Shown: positions 7,172 through 14,841, numbered from the stretch's first letter. The stretch is 26,133 bases of DNA from CADDYX01 sp045809925 (GCA_045809925.1 JBJMWX010000018.1:1-26133), one strand, 5' to 3'. Numbers and translations: made by a program. Notes: generated from the letters alone by a model not told the origin.

Positions 7172-7839
7172 AAGCCTCGCTTGCTCATGATGACTTTGAC
7201 ACCGGTGAACTTTATCGCGTTGTCGTTGAAATGATGCTCGGTCGCCAGGTTCAATCCGCCGAACTTCTGGTAATTGTCCCAGGTCGCCTGAACCCCACCC
7301 GCGTCTTTGGGGATGTAGTCCCACGCTTTCGGCAGCTTGGAGGCGGGATCGACATAAAATAGATACTGATCCGTCGGCGTAAGTCCGACGTCCGTAAACT
7401 GAAGCCGCAGCGTGTCGCACATGACGCCGTTAAATTCCTTCTGAGTACCCGGCGTCGCAATTACCCCCGGGTCTTTGATCTTCAACGGCGCGAGCAGCCA
7501 GTAGGAGTCGTTCACCCATCGCGCATAGCCTTTCTGCCCCTCACCCTCCCGCGGAGGCGATTGCAACTCGACCTTCACATCGTGGTCATTGCCGTCCGTG
7601 TCCTTCCATTGCACGTGGTCTGTGCCGCCGATAACATCCCAGTCGTGCTTCACCGACTCCACAGTTTTCCCGGCCGCTTCCATCTGAAACGTGAAGCGCA
7701 CTTGCCTGACCTTTGGCCAATTCTCGCCCCCGCTCGCCTTCCATACATCGGTCGCTAGATCTGGCGACGAGTCAGCTGCGTAACTGGCCAGCGGAACCAG
7801 AGCGAAAGCGCTAAGTACCACAATGCTAATTGCTTTCAT
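7168..7839 (-). CDS. secreted protein, DUF6503-like/LolA-fold candidate
   Basis: This 223-aa protein has a clear signal peptide (MKAISIVVLSAFALVPLASYAAD, cleavage about residue 21). The mature part, starting DLATDVWKASGGENWPKVR, is rich in beta-strand patterns. It contains HDWDVIGGTDHVQWKDTDG, a YWLLAPLKIKDPGV segment, and a C-terminal DNYQKFGGLNLATEHHFND. This order of 'Trp-in/lipid-like sheet' segments is what I recall for DUF6503 proteins, whose function is unknown; the assignment is from memory and moderate. It is likely periplasmic. It shares its stop region with the convergent pseudouridine synthase. Its start codon abuts one arm of an inverted repeat in the divergent intergenic region. 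Confidence 0.7.
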   Translation of the reverse strand: MKAISIVVLSAFALVPLASYAADSSPDLATDVWKASGGENWPKVRQVRFTFQMEAAGKTVESVKHDWDVIGGTDHVQWKDTDGNDHDVKVELQSPPREGEGQKGYARWVNDSYWLLAPLKIKDPGVIATPGTQKEFNGVMCDTLRLQFTDVGLTPTDQYLFYVDPASKLPKAWDYIPKDAGGVQATWDNYQKFGGLNLATEHHFNDNAIKFTGVKVIMSKRGF

Positions 7840-7840
7840 A

Positions 7841-7884
7841 TCGACCGATCGTGGCAGGCAGCGCAGCGAATTGCAATCGGTCGA
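7841..7884. repeat. 9-bp inverted repeat in a divergent intergenic region
   Basis: TCGACCGAT (7841-7849) and ATCGGTCGA (7876-7884) are perfect inverted copies separated by 26 bases, between the starts of the minus-strand gene at 7839 and the plus-strand gene at 7909. It may be an operator for a dimeric regulator or a hairpin in the leaders. No repressor gene is adjacent. Confidence 0.5.
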
Positions 7885-7908
7885 GCGCTCACTATCGTGC
7901 CGCCTTCG

Positions 7909-8538
7909 ATGAAAATCCGGATCGTCATAGCTGCGATTGCGACGGTACTCGCCAGCGGTTGTTTCGCCGGTTCGGGCGGGGACAGGCTCTCGACTCGTTT
8001 CGTGCGGGATGACCTGAACGCGCCTTCGTTCGAAATTGCCACTGAATCAACTTACATGCTTGGCTGTTTCGGCAATCCGCACGCCTACGAAATTGCGGCG
8101 CAGTATGTCACGGCCCGATGGCGCTGGGGGGCGATCCACGATCCGGCTAGCTGGCTCCGCGGTTACAACCAGGTCTACTTCCTCGCCATGGGCGAATATT
8201 TTGCGCGCGGACTGGAGAACCACTACTTCGGAATCTCTTCCGGGCTACGGTATAACTTCGTCCGCCCGGGCTGGCGCTTCGTGCCTTACATTTCCGGAGG
8301 CGTAGGGCTGGGCTTTGTCGATGCTACCCGCGACCCTGAGCCCGGCGCGCTTGGCCAGGATTTCACCTTTAATATCCTGACCGCCATGGGCATCGCCTGG
8401 CAGCTGAACGATCATTGGAAAGCTAACATCGGAGCACAATACCAGCACCTCTCGAACGCAGGTCTCTCGGAACCTGAACGCCCTAACTCGAGCCTGAACT
8501 CGGTAGGTCCGCAGATCGGCGTTACTTATTCGTTCTAG
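7909..8538 (+). CDS. PagL-like outer-membrane lipid A deacylase/acyloxyacyl hydrolase family protein
   Basis: From the ATG at 7909 it has 209 aa. The N-terminus MKIRIVIAAIATVLASGCFAG is a signal peptide with a possible lipobox-like LASGC. The rest alternates as an outer-membrane beta-barrel (ENHYFGISSGLRYNF, GWRFVPYISGGVGLGF, FTFNILTAMGIAWQL) and ends in F. The segment QYQHLSNAGLSEPERPNSSLN matches the PagL-family active-site region HxSNAGL, with H180 and S182 as candidate catalytic residues. The third catalytic residue (Glu in PagL) is not at the expected spacing, so activity is uncertain. PagL removes the 3-O-acyl chain of lipid A. A GTG start four codons earlier (7897) is the alternative. 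The Nudix-like gene follows after 12 bases. Confidence 0.75.
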   Translation: MKIRIVIAAIATVLASGCFAGSGGDRLSTRFVRDDLNAPSFEIATESTYMLGCFGNPHAYEIAAQYVTARWRWGAIHDPASWLRGYNQVYFLAMGEYFARGLENHYFGISSGLRYNFVRPGWRFVPYISGGVGLGFVDATRDPEPGALGQDFTFNILTAMGIAWQLNDHWKANIGAQYQHLSNAGLSEPERPNSSLNSVGPQIGVTYSF

Positions 8539-8550
8539 CTGCGGTAAAGG

Positions 8551-9171
8551 ATGAGCGTACAGGAGGAAAACGTCCTCGTTATCCGCCGCAGCTTGTTCGA
8601 CGAGCTGGGTAGCTTTCACGGGTTGTGCTTCGAGCCACGCAAGTACCTGAGCGCCATCCTCTCCCGCGGGCACAACTTCTTTCTAGCTCGCGCCCAGGCG
8701 GAGAACGATCCTGCCTACAAACAGATCATACCGTACGTCATCCTGGCGTACGACGATCGTGTCCTGCATTACGTCCGTGGAAAGAAGGCGGGTGAGCAGC
8801 GCCTCGTCGCCAAAGGCTCGATCGGCATCGGCGGCCACATGAACGACCAGGACGAGTCGCTCTTCGCGTTTGACGAGAACGCCTACCTGGCAGGCGTGGA
8901 ACGCGAGGTCAAGGAAGAGATCGTTATCAACGCTCCATTCAGCGACCGCGTCGTAGCTCTACTGAATGACGACAGCAATGAAGTCGGGCGCGTCCATCTC
9001 GGGATCGTGCACCTGTTCCGGCTTGAGCGACCGGAGGTGGAAAAACGCGAGAGTATGATCACATCCCTCTCCTTCCTCAGCCCTCAAGAGCTTAACGCGC
9101 GTCGCGATTCACTGGAGACGTGGTCGCAGCTCTGCCTTGATCAACTCGGAGAAGTCCTCTCCGCCGGTTAG
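8551..9171 (+). CDS. Nudix-like hydrolase
   Basis: This 206-aa cytoplasmic protein contains a degenerate Nudix box. A Gly-rich loop, SIGIGGHMNDQD, is followed by ENAYLAGVEREVKEEIVI, where REVKEE matches the REUXEE core. The preceding Glu spacing is off by one and the usual final Gly is Val. Nudix enzymes cleave nucleoside diphosphate-linked compounds; the substrate here is unknown and the altered box could mean a non-standard activity. The start ATG at 8551 follows TAAAGG, a weak Shine-Dalgarno. It is 12 bases downstream of the PagL-like gene and probably co-transcribed with it. Its stop overlaps the convergent gene by four bases. Confidence 0.75.
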   Translation: MSVQEENVLVIRRSLFDELGSFHGLCFEPRKYLSAILSRGHNFFLARAQAENDPAYKQIIPYVILAYDDRVLHYVRGKKAGEQRLVAKGSIGIGGHMNDQDESLFAFDENAYLAGVEREVKEEIVINAPFSDRVVALLNDDSNEVGRVHLGIVHLFRLERPEVEKRESMITSLSFLSPQELNARRDSLETWSQLCLDQLGEVLSAG

Positions 9172-9641
9172 CGGATGGCCGACTCTTCCGGCGTTCGTTC
9201 GTAGGTCAGCGCTAGCTCCTCGAGCTCCCACCGCCCGCGCGGAGAAGCGACCTTTATTGTCACGGTGGCGTGTCTCTCCGGGTAAGTAAGGGTCGACTTA
9301 AAGTCTGCCACCGGGGAGAAGAACTGGTTTTGGAAAACGACGTTGCCGGTGATATCCCAACCGGGCTGAGGTGTGCCGAGGCGCTTGAAAGTTTCGATGA
9401 ATCCTTCCTCGCGCCCCAGGGTGAACTCGGCCCGCCGCTCCCCTGCCACGATCGAGTGCAGGTATTTTTGATCCTTCTGCACGGCGACGCGCTGCACGAT
9501 CTCACGGGCGAAGGCCCGCGCCTCCGCCTCGCGGTCCTTGCGCATATCGAAAAGGAAGTAGGCGCCACCCGCAAGCACCGCGATGAGGATAATAACGAAA
9601 AAGACGATCGAGCCTGATGAGTCGACAGAGTGTTTGCGCAT
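9168..9641 (-). CDS. small single-pass membrane protein of unknown function
   Basis: This 157-aa protein starts MRKHSVDSSGSIVFFVIILI. One transmembrane helix (about 11-31) is followed by a basic/acidic helix (DMRKDREAEARAFAREIVQRV) and a soluble domain of about 100 residues with beta character ending LTYERTPEE. I do not recognise a family. By the positive-inside rule (MRKH before the helix) the C-terminal domain should be periplasmic. The ATG at 9641 lies one base after the stop of the upstream small secreted protein (TAAGATG), which strongly supports this start and coupled translation. The two could form one envelope unit at the end of the gltA operon. Confidence 0.7.
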   Translation of the reverse strand: MRKHSVDSSGSIVFFVIILIAVLAGGAYFLFDMRKDREAEARAFAREIVQRVAVQKDQKYLHSIVAGERRAEFTLGREEGFIETFKRLGTPQPGWDITGNVVFQNQFFSPVADFKSTLTYPERHATVTIKVASPRGRWELEELALTYERTPEESAIR

Positions 9642-9642
9642 C

Positions 9643-9999
9643 TTAGAAGCCGAAACCGGTGCCGCGTACCACGGTGCCATTATGAATCAACGCACCGTGT
9701 TTTTGAAAGCCCGTATATGCGCCAAAGCGGTTGCGGGAGTTGACCTTGAACTCGACGAGATAGCCGTAGAGAGGCTGGCCACCGCGCGCCGGTAGGTCAG
9801 CAGGCTTCGGCTGGCTGGTAAACTCAACGACCGCGCTTGCCGGGTCGAGCAGCTGCGTTTCCAGCCATTCCTTGACGACCGTCATGTAGTCCGACGGATA
9901 CTCGCCATATTTGGCGGGGTCGGGTGCGGGCTGAGGGGACTGCTGGGCAAAGGCAGAAGACCACGCCACCAGCAGCAGGGCGAGGCCGATCGCTTTCAT
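9643..9999 (-). CDS. small secreted protein of unknown function
   Basis: This 118-aa protein has a signal peptide MKAIGLALLLVAWSSAFAQQ (cleavage about residue 19), then a Pro/Gln linker. The small domain contains DYMTVVKEWLETQLLDPASAVVEF, GQPLYGYLVEFKVNSRN and a Gly-rich end (NGTVVRGTGFGF). The 'DPxSAxVEF... Y.GYLVEFKVNSRNRFGAYTG' pattern is like small exported proteins of unknown function. I chose the ATG at 9999, five bases after the gltA stop, because the signal peptide begins there; a longer frame runs into gltA. It is coupled to the membrane protein that follows. Confidence 0.75.
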   Translation of the reverse strand: MKAIGLALLLVAWSSAFAQQSPQPAPDPAKYGEYPSDYMTVVKEWLETQLLDPASAVVEFTSQPKPADLPARGGQPLYGYLVEFKVNSRNRFGAYTGFQKHGALIHNGTVVRGTGFGF

Positions 10000-10004
10000 C
10001 CTGA

Positions 10005-11135
10005 TCAGGGCCGCTGGTCGATCGGCACGACCTTTTTTCCGACCGGTTCGCCCACGTACTCGCTCAACGGGCGGAAGAGGCGATTGTCTTCGAGTTGCTC
10101 GAGGACGTGCGCGCACCAGCCGGAGCAACGTGCAATTGCAAAAATAGGCGTGAATAAGTCGGTCGGGATACCTAACGAGTAGTAGACGGTAGCCGAGTAG
10201 AAATCGACATTCGCGTTCAGGTCCTTCTTCTCCTTCATCAACTTGGCGATGCGCTCGGACATGCGGATCCATTTCGGGTCGCCGAGTTTGTCGCTTAGCT
10301 TGATTGCCATTTCGCGCAGGTGCGGCGCGCGCGGGTCCAGCGTTTTATAAACGCGGTGGCCGATACCCATGATCTTCTTCTTCTCGGCGAGCATGCGATC
10401 GACGTAGGCATCGACATTGTCTTCGCTCCCGATTTCCTCGAGCATGTGAATGACGCCTTCATTGGCGCCCCCGTGCAATGGGCCTTTCAGGGTCCCGATG
10501 GCGGCGGTGATGGCAGAGTAGAAATCCGTCAGAGTCGAGATCGTGACGCGAGCGCTGAAGGTGGATGCGTTTGTCCCGTGATCGGCATGCAGGACAAAAG
10601 CGACATCGAGCGTGTCGCTTGCTTCTTTCGGCTGCGGTTCGCCGCACATCAGGTAAAGGAAGTGCTCCGCCTCGGTCAGGTCCTGCCGAACAGGCGGCAA
10701 TGACTTTCCCTGGCGCGCACGATGGAAGTAGGCGGCGATAACTCCGATTTTCGCCGTGATGCTGCGGGCCCGATACTCATTCACTTCGCGCGTCGCGACG
10801 ATTTCCTGGTGGCGATCGTAAAGCCCGAGCATGGAGATGGCAGTGCGCATCACGTCCATCGGGTTGGCGGTTTTCGGCGCAGCCTTGATGAAATCGATTA
10901 CGCCGCTGGGTAGCTCACGTTCGGCGCGCAGCTTCTCGGTAAAGTCATCGAGCTCCTGCTTATTCGGCAGGCGACCTTTCCACAGCAGGAAAACGACTTC
11001 CTTGTAGCCGACTTTGCCGACGAGCTCGTTGATGTCATAGCCGGCGTAGATGAGCTGGCCTTTATCGCCGATCACGTCGCTGAGCCGCGTCGTGTTGGCG
11101 ATGATTCCTTCGAGGCCTCGGGAGGCGACCGGCAT
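10005..11135 (-). CDS. gltA: citrate synthase
   Basis: This 376-aa enzyme condenses oxaloacetate and acetyl-CoA to citrate, the entry step of the TCA cycle. The catalytic residues are visible: H221 in GPLHGGANE, H260 in GIGHRVYK and D311 in NVDFYS. The short length and absence of the extra N-terminal domain of the E. coli enzyme point to the dimeric, Gram-positive/archaeal-like type. The ATG at 11135 shares a base with the sucD stop (TGATG), and AAAGGA inside the end of sucD is a plausible ribosome-binding site, so the two are coupled. Co-transcription with sucC and sucD joins two TCA steps. Confidence 0.96.
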   Translation of the reverse strand: MPVASRGLEGIIANTTRLSDVIGDKGQLIYAGYDINELVGKVGYKEVVFLLWKGRLPNKQELDDFTEKLRAERELPSGVIDFIKAAPKTANPMDVMRTAISMLGLYDRHQEIVATREVNEYRARSITAKIGVIAAYFHRARQGKSLPPVRQDLTEAEHFLYLMCGEPQPKEASDTLDVAFVLHADHGTNASTFSARVTISTLTDFYSAITAAIGTLKGPLHGGANEGVIHMLEEIGSEDNVDAYVDRMLAEKKKIMGIGHRVYKTLDPRAPHLREMAIKLSDKLGDPKWIRMSERIAKLMKEKKDLNANVDFYSATVYYSLGIPTDLFTPIFAIARCSGWCAHVLEQLEDNRLFRPLSEYVGEPVGKKVVPIDQRP

Positions 11136-12016
11136 CAGCTTTGTCCTTTCATGCGCGCGATCAGCGTGTCAGCCATTCTGGCAGGTGTATCGGCAACCGC
11201 AATCCCGGCAGACTTGAGGGCTGCGATCTTTCCGGCAGCCGTGCCTTTACCACCCGAGACAATGGCACCGGCATGTCCCATGCGACGCCCGGGAGGGGCG
11301 GTTGCACCGGCGATGAACGCCGCCACCGACTTTTTGCAGTTGGCCTGAATCCACTCGGCTGCTTCCTCCTCCGCCGAACCGCCGATTTCGCCGATCAGAA
11401 TCATGCCGTCCGTCTCAGGATCGTCGTTGAAAAGCTTCACCGCGTCGAGGTGCGACATGCCGTTGATCGGATCGCCGCCAATGCCGATGCACGTCGATTG
11501 CCCGTAGCCGCGCGAGGTCAATTGCCAGACAGCTTCGTAGGTGAGCGTACCCGAGCGGGAGATGACTCCGACATTGCCGGGCTTGTGAATGTACCCGGGC
11601 ATGATGCCGATCTTCGCCGCGCCCGGCGTGATGATGCCGGGGCAATTCGGGCCAATTAATCGCGAGCGCTTGCCGCGCATCTGCGCTTTTACCCGCATCA
11701 TGTCCATGACCGGAATGCCTTCGGTGATGCAAATCACCAACTCAACTCCAGCATCGACAGCTTCCAGGATCGAATCAGCCGCACCGGGTGCGGGAACAAA
11801 AATTACGGAGACATTGCAGCCCGTCTCCTTGCGCGCTTCCGCGACCGTGTCGAAGACGGGGACTTTTTCGTCAAACTTCTGGCCTCCTTTTCCAGGCGTG
11901 ACACCGGCGACCACATTCGTCCCGTACTCCATGCATTGCCGCGCGTGAAAGCCTCCCGCGCTGCCGGTGATGCCCTGAACGCAAAGGCGGGTGTTTCTAT
12001 CGACTAGGACTGCCAT
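11135..12016 (-). CDS. sucD: succinyl-CoA synthetase, alpha subunit
   Basis: This 293-aa subunit contains the CoA-binding Rossmann domain (VQGITGSAGGFHARQC, 13-28) and the phospho-histidine H248 in RRMGHAGAI, which carries the phosphate between succinyl phosphate and the nucleotide. Together with SucC it interconverts succinyl-CoA and succinate with formation of ATP or GTP. The length is normal. It is separated from sucC by a VOC-family gene and a 97-base gap containing palindromes, and no Shine-Dalgarno is visible before its ATG. gltA follows with a one-base overlap. Confidence 0.97.
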   Translation of the reverse strand: MAVLVDRNTRLCVQGITGSAGGFHARQCMEYGTNVVAGVTPGKGGQKFDEKVPVFDTVAEARKETGCNVSVIFVPAPGAADSILEAVDAGVELVICITEGIPVMDMMRVKAQMRGKRSRLIGPNCPGIITPGAAKIGIMPGYIHKPGNVGVISRSGTLTYEAVWQLTSRGYGQSTCIGIGGDPINGMSHLDAVKLFNDDPETDGMILIGEIGGSAEEEAAEWIQANCKKSVAAFIAGATAPPGRRMGHAGAIVSGGKGTAAGKIAALKSAGIAVADTPARMADTLIARMKGQS

Positions 12017-12039
12017 TGGAAAATTTGAATTGGGAAACC

Positions 12040-12090
12040 AGGAAGCGAGGAAAAGGACGCTTCTGAATACTTCCTCGCTTCCTCGCGTCC
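12040..12090. repeat. interlocked palindromes in the VOC-sucD gap
   Basis: A 13-bp perfect inverted repeat (12040-12052, AGGAAGCGAGGAA; 12071-12083, TTCCTCGCTTCCT) has an 18-base centre. A second pair, GGACGC (12055-12060) and GCGTCC (12085-12090), interleaves with it, so the two stems cannot nest and could form a pseudoknot. There is no T-tract after it on either strand, so a simple terminator is not supported. It lies between co-directional genes and directly upstream of sucD. Confidence 0.65.
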
Positions 12091-12113
12091 GAATTCCTGC
12101 CTGCTTTCCTGAT

Positions 12114-12470
12114 TCATCCCTGTTTTCGCTTGTGCAGCATCACGCTGTTACCATCCGGATCCGCCACGATCGTGAAGCGACAGACAGGCGTGTCCATCAC
12201 GTCCATTTTCACCTTGGCGCCTGACTCTTTCACGCGCTCCACCATTGCATCGAGATCGTCACATTCGAAGGCGACCATTGTTCCTTGATCGCTCGTCTTC
12301 CACTGCTCGCCGTAGTTGCCAATCCCGAACGTGCCGTCGCCAATCTCGTATTCGATCCACGCGCCGTCGGTGTCGCCGGATGGCTTGAAGCCCAGCACGC
12401 CTTCGTAGAAACCGCGTGCCCGCGGAATGTCTGTCACCGGCACGCCGACAAATGCGATTTCATTGATCAT
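12114..12470 (-). CDS. VOC-superfamily (glyoxalase/bleomycin-resistance fold) protein
   Basis: This 118-aa single-chain vicinal-oxygen-chelate protein opens with EIAFVGVPVTDIPRARGFYEGVLGFK and closes with VCRFTIVADPDGNSVMLHK, the two beta-alpha-beta-beta-beta halves of the fold. Candidate metal ligands are acidic residues such as E64-equivalent in MVAFECDD, but I cannot set a full ligand set. Functions in the family include glyoxalase, methylmalonyl-CoA epimerase and antibiotic binding; the sequence alone does not decide. Its ATG overlaps the sucC stop (ATGA), and a strong AGGAGG lies in the last codons of sucC, so it is translated with sucC. A role linked to succinyl- or methylmalonyl-CoA is tempting but unproven. 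Confidence 0.85.
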   Translation of the reverse strand: MINEIAFVGVPVTDIPRARGFYEGVLGFKPSGDTDGAWIEYEIGDGTFGIGNYGEQWKTSDQGTMVAFECDDLDAMVERVKESGAKVKMDVMDTPVCRFTIVADPDGNSVMLHKRKQG

Positions 12471-13657
12471 TTTGTACCTCCTGCGGCTTTGACCGCTTTC
12501 TCCGCGGCATCTCCGAGATCATCAGCGGTAATCAAGGTGAGGCCACTTTCTTTCAATAACTGTTTGCCTTGCTCAACGTTGGTTCCTTCGAGCCTGACGA
12601 CGAGCGGCACATCCAACTCAACTGCCTTTGCCGCGCTGATGATCCCCTGAGCGATCACGTCGCACCTCGCGATCCCGCCGAAAATGTTGACCAGGATGGC
12701 TTCCACGCGCTTGTCCCCTACGAGAATCTTGAATGCCTCGGTGACCTGCTCTTCGGTCGCGCTGCCGCCGACGTCGAGAAAATTGGCCGGACTGCCGCCG
12801 TAGTATTTGATGATGTCCATTGTCGCCATGGCGAGGCCGGCGCCGTTCACCAGGCAGGCAATATTTCCGTCGAGTCCAATGTAGTTGAGGCCGTGCTTCG
12901 ACGCTTCCACTTCCCGCGAATCTTCTTCGCTAATGTCGCGCAAAGCTGCGACGTCCGAATGCCGATAGAGCGCGTTATCATCGAAATTGAACTTGGCATC
13001 GAGCGCGAGCACCTCACCTCTATCTGTCACCACGAGCGGATTGACTTCCACCATTGAGCAATCGAGCCCGATGAATGTGCGATACAAGCCGTCAAAGAGC
13101 TTCGAGGCAGCTTTGATCTGCGATGATTCGAACCCAAGTTGTTTCGCGAGCTTCCGGGCCTGAAATGGCTGCAAGCCGGCAAGCGGATCGACCGGCTCAC
13201 GAATGATCTTCTCTGGTGACTTCGCGGCCACGGTTTCGATCTCAACGCCGCCTTCCGTGCTCGCGACGATCAGCGGCGCAGCCGTCGCGCGATCGAGCAG
13301 AATGGCAAAATAAATCTCGCGCCCGATATTAACGGAGCGCGCCACGAGGACGGTGTTGACCACCTTGCCGCTTGCACCCGTCTGATGGGTGACGAGCGTC
13401 TGCCCAAGCATCTTTGAGGCAAGATCACGTGCTTCCTCCGGCGATTTGCACAGGTGCACGCCGCCTTTGAAGCCATTCGTGAAGGTCCCCTTCCCGCGGC
13501 CGCCGGCATGGATCTGTGCTTTGACGACCAGTTCTCCACCACCGAGATCCTTTGCCGCGCTTTCCGCCTCGGCTGGACTGCGAGCCGCCTTCCCTGGGGG
13601 CGTGGCAACTCCGAATTGTTGCAGCAACTCCTTCGCCTGGTACTCGTGAATGTTCAT
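12467..13657 (-). CDS. sucC: succinyl-CoA synthetase, beta subunit
   Basis: This 396-aa ATP-grasp subunit binds the nucleotide and, with SucD, makes succinate plus ATP/GTP from succinyl-CoA. The start MNIHEYQAKELLQQFGV is typical. KAQIHAGGRGKG (46-57) is the nucleotide-binding loop. The C-terminal part contains FGGIARCDVIAQGI and the succinate/CoA-ligase helix region LVVRLEGTNVEQGK. The length equals that of characterised SucC proteins. It appears to head the operon sucC-VOC-sucD-gltA and the two small genes, 50 bases downstream of the Cys-motif barrel gene. Confidence 0.97.
   Translation of the reverse strand: MNIHEYQAKELLQQFGVATPPGKAARSPAEAESAAKDLGGGELVVKAQIHAGGRGKGTFTNGFKGGVHLCKSPEEARDLASKMLGQTLVTHQTGASGKVVNTVLVARSVNIGREIYFAILLDRATAAPLIVASTEGGVEIETVAAKSPEKIIREPVDPLAGLQPFQARKLAKQLGFESSQIKAASKLFDGLYRTFIGLDCSMVEVNPLVVTDRGEVLALDAKFNFDDNALYRHSDVAALRDISEEDSREVEASKHGLNYIGLDGNIACLVNGAGLAMATMDIIKYYGGSPANFLDVGGSATEEQVTEAFKILVGDKRVEAILVNIFGGIARCDVIAQGIISAAKAVELDVPLVVRLEGTNVEQGKQLLKESGLTLITADDLGDAAEKAVKAAGGTK
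12477..12482 (-). promoter_or_regulatory. strong Shine-Dalgarno for the VOC gene, inside sucC
   Basis: The minus strand reads AGGAGG here, six bases before the overlapping ATGA of the VOC gene and within the last codons of sucC. It is the clearest ribosome-binding site in the window and supports the start at 12470. Confidence 0.8.
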
Positions 13658-13707
13658 CGCTGCAGTGCGAGCACTACGCTACGAACAGGGGCGCAATCAA
13701 CCGGATT

Positions 13708-14766
13708 CTAGAAACGGATCGCGATGCTGCCGCGCAATCGGTAATCCGGCACCACCTGGAGCGCCGTGTTGTCGTTGGAAAGAGGCAACTCCGCCGCGAG
13801 CTCTCCGCTCACTTTGCCTAAAGAAATCAGAAAGCGGGGCCCGAGGAAAACCGAAGTAATTCCCGTGTCCACGGCAGGAGCGCCGCGAAACTCATCGAGC
13901 CCCTTGTGCTCGCCAGAGACCACGGCCTGACAACCGCAGATGGTGTGGCGATTGCGAACGAAATAAACGCCGGGCCCGGCGCTCCAGGCAAAGTCGTTCG
14001 CGAAGCGGTACTGATGCGCGCCTTCTGTTCGGGCGGCGTACTGCGCGTCAGCCTGGAAGAAGCATTCTTTGTAACGCAGCGAAGCCTGGCCGCCGATGAT
14101 TGCATCGTAGGAGCCGGTGCCGAGCGTCAGATCGTGGCCATGAACGGAGCTCTCCGGCGCGCCCGGGATATCGATTTCATGGAACTCCTCCTTCAGGCGC
14201 TCCGCGCTGCCGGTCGGGAACTTCACACCGGCGAGGAGGATTGCCGATGCCGTCAGATCCGGATCGTGCGTGATCTCCGCCGTGTTCTTCCCATCGCTAA
14301 CGGTCTCTTTCCGTGCGAGCGCTTCGACGTGAAACGCCACCGCCTTGACCAGGAGCGAAATGTCGCCAAGTCCTGCCTCGGTGCCGCGGTCGATGCTGAA
14401 ACCTGCTGGCCGCTCGAAGGAACGGTAAATCAGTGGTGCGTTAATCTGTGCGGCGAACCAGCGATTGATGGTGTAGCCCGCCACCACCTGCATAATCGAG
14501 CTGTCGAGATACTCGTCCGTCGGATTCGCGACTTCTTCCCCTTCGAACTGCAGCGTTCCAAAGTGCGTGAACTGTTCGGCTACCGCCGCGTAGATTCCGC
14601 GTGTCCAGCTCGGTAAATCTGACGACGCTGCCGCCTGCCCGAACGGCGCGGTCGCATCCGGTTGCGGCATCGCTTCAATCTGCGGCGTATAGCATCCGCA
14701 GAGATCGCATGCGTGAATGTCCGCAAAAGCGACCGCGACTCCTAGCAAAGCCAGCGCACGCGTCAT
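13708..14766 (-). CDS. outer-membrane beta-barrel-like protein with N-terminal CDLCGC motif
   Basis: This 352-aa protein has a short signal sequence (MTRALALLGVAVAFADIHA). The predicted mature N-terminus is at or near C20, in the motif CDLCGCYTPQ (C20, C23, C25). A second pair, CGC (C277, C279), lies near the C-terminus. The body alternates amphipathic strands and Gly/aromatic residues (GIYAAVAEQFTHFGTLQF, AGYTINRWFAAQINAPLIYRSF, AILLAGVKFPTGS, FLGPRFLISLGKVSGELAAELPL) and ends RGSIAIRF with a terminal Phe, as outer-membrane barrels do. It recalls transporter-like barrels annotated near metal systems, and the Cys motifs could bind metal or form disulfides. It is divergent from a heavy-metal-type two-component pair across 75 bases, which suggests it is a target. 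Function unproven. Confidence 0.75.
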   Translation of the reverse strand: MTRALALLGVAVAFADIHACDLCGCYTPQIEAMPQPDATAPFGQAAASSDLPSWTRGIYAAVAEQFTHFGTLQFEGEEVANPTDEYLDSSIMQVVAGYTINRWFAAQINAPLIYRSFERPAGFSIDRGTEAGLGDISLLVKAVAFHVEALARKETVSDGKNTAEITHDPDLTASAILLAGVKFPTGSAERLKEEFHEIDIPGAPESSVHGHDLTLGTGSYDAIIGGQASLRYKECFFQADAQYAARTEGAHQYRFANDFAWSAGPGVYFVRNRHTICGCQAVVSGEHKGLDEFRGAPAVDTGITSVFLGPRFLISLGKVSGELAAELPLSNDNTALQVVPDYRLRGSIAIRF

Positions 14767-14807
14767 TCGCTTGAGAAAGAAGACTATCTGCGCCCCGCGT
14801 CAACGTC

Positions 14808-14835
14808 TTGAGCCAAATGACCGCTACTCTATGAT
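14808..14835 (+). promoter_or_regulatory. candidate sigma-70-type promoter of the response regulator
   Basis: TTGAGC (14808-14813) and TATGAT (14830-14835) are separated by 16 bases. The -10 matches five of six consensus bases and the -35 four of six. Transcription would begin at about the ATG at 14842, giving a leaderless or nearly leaderless mRNA. Confidence 0.4.
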
Positions 14836-14841
14836 CAGGCC

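Noticed and set aside
6401..7420. 339-codon open frame on the minus strand
   Set aside because: It lies opposite the pseudouridine synthase gene, which has all family motifs; the translation is Arg/Asp-rich with no domain pattern.
13664..13675. short palindrome AGTGCGAGCACT just upstream of sucC
   Set aside because: Only five paired bases around a two-base centre; too short to separate from chance.
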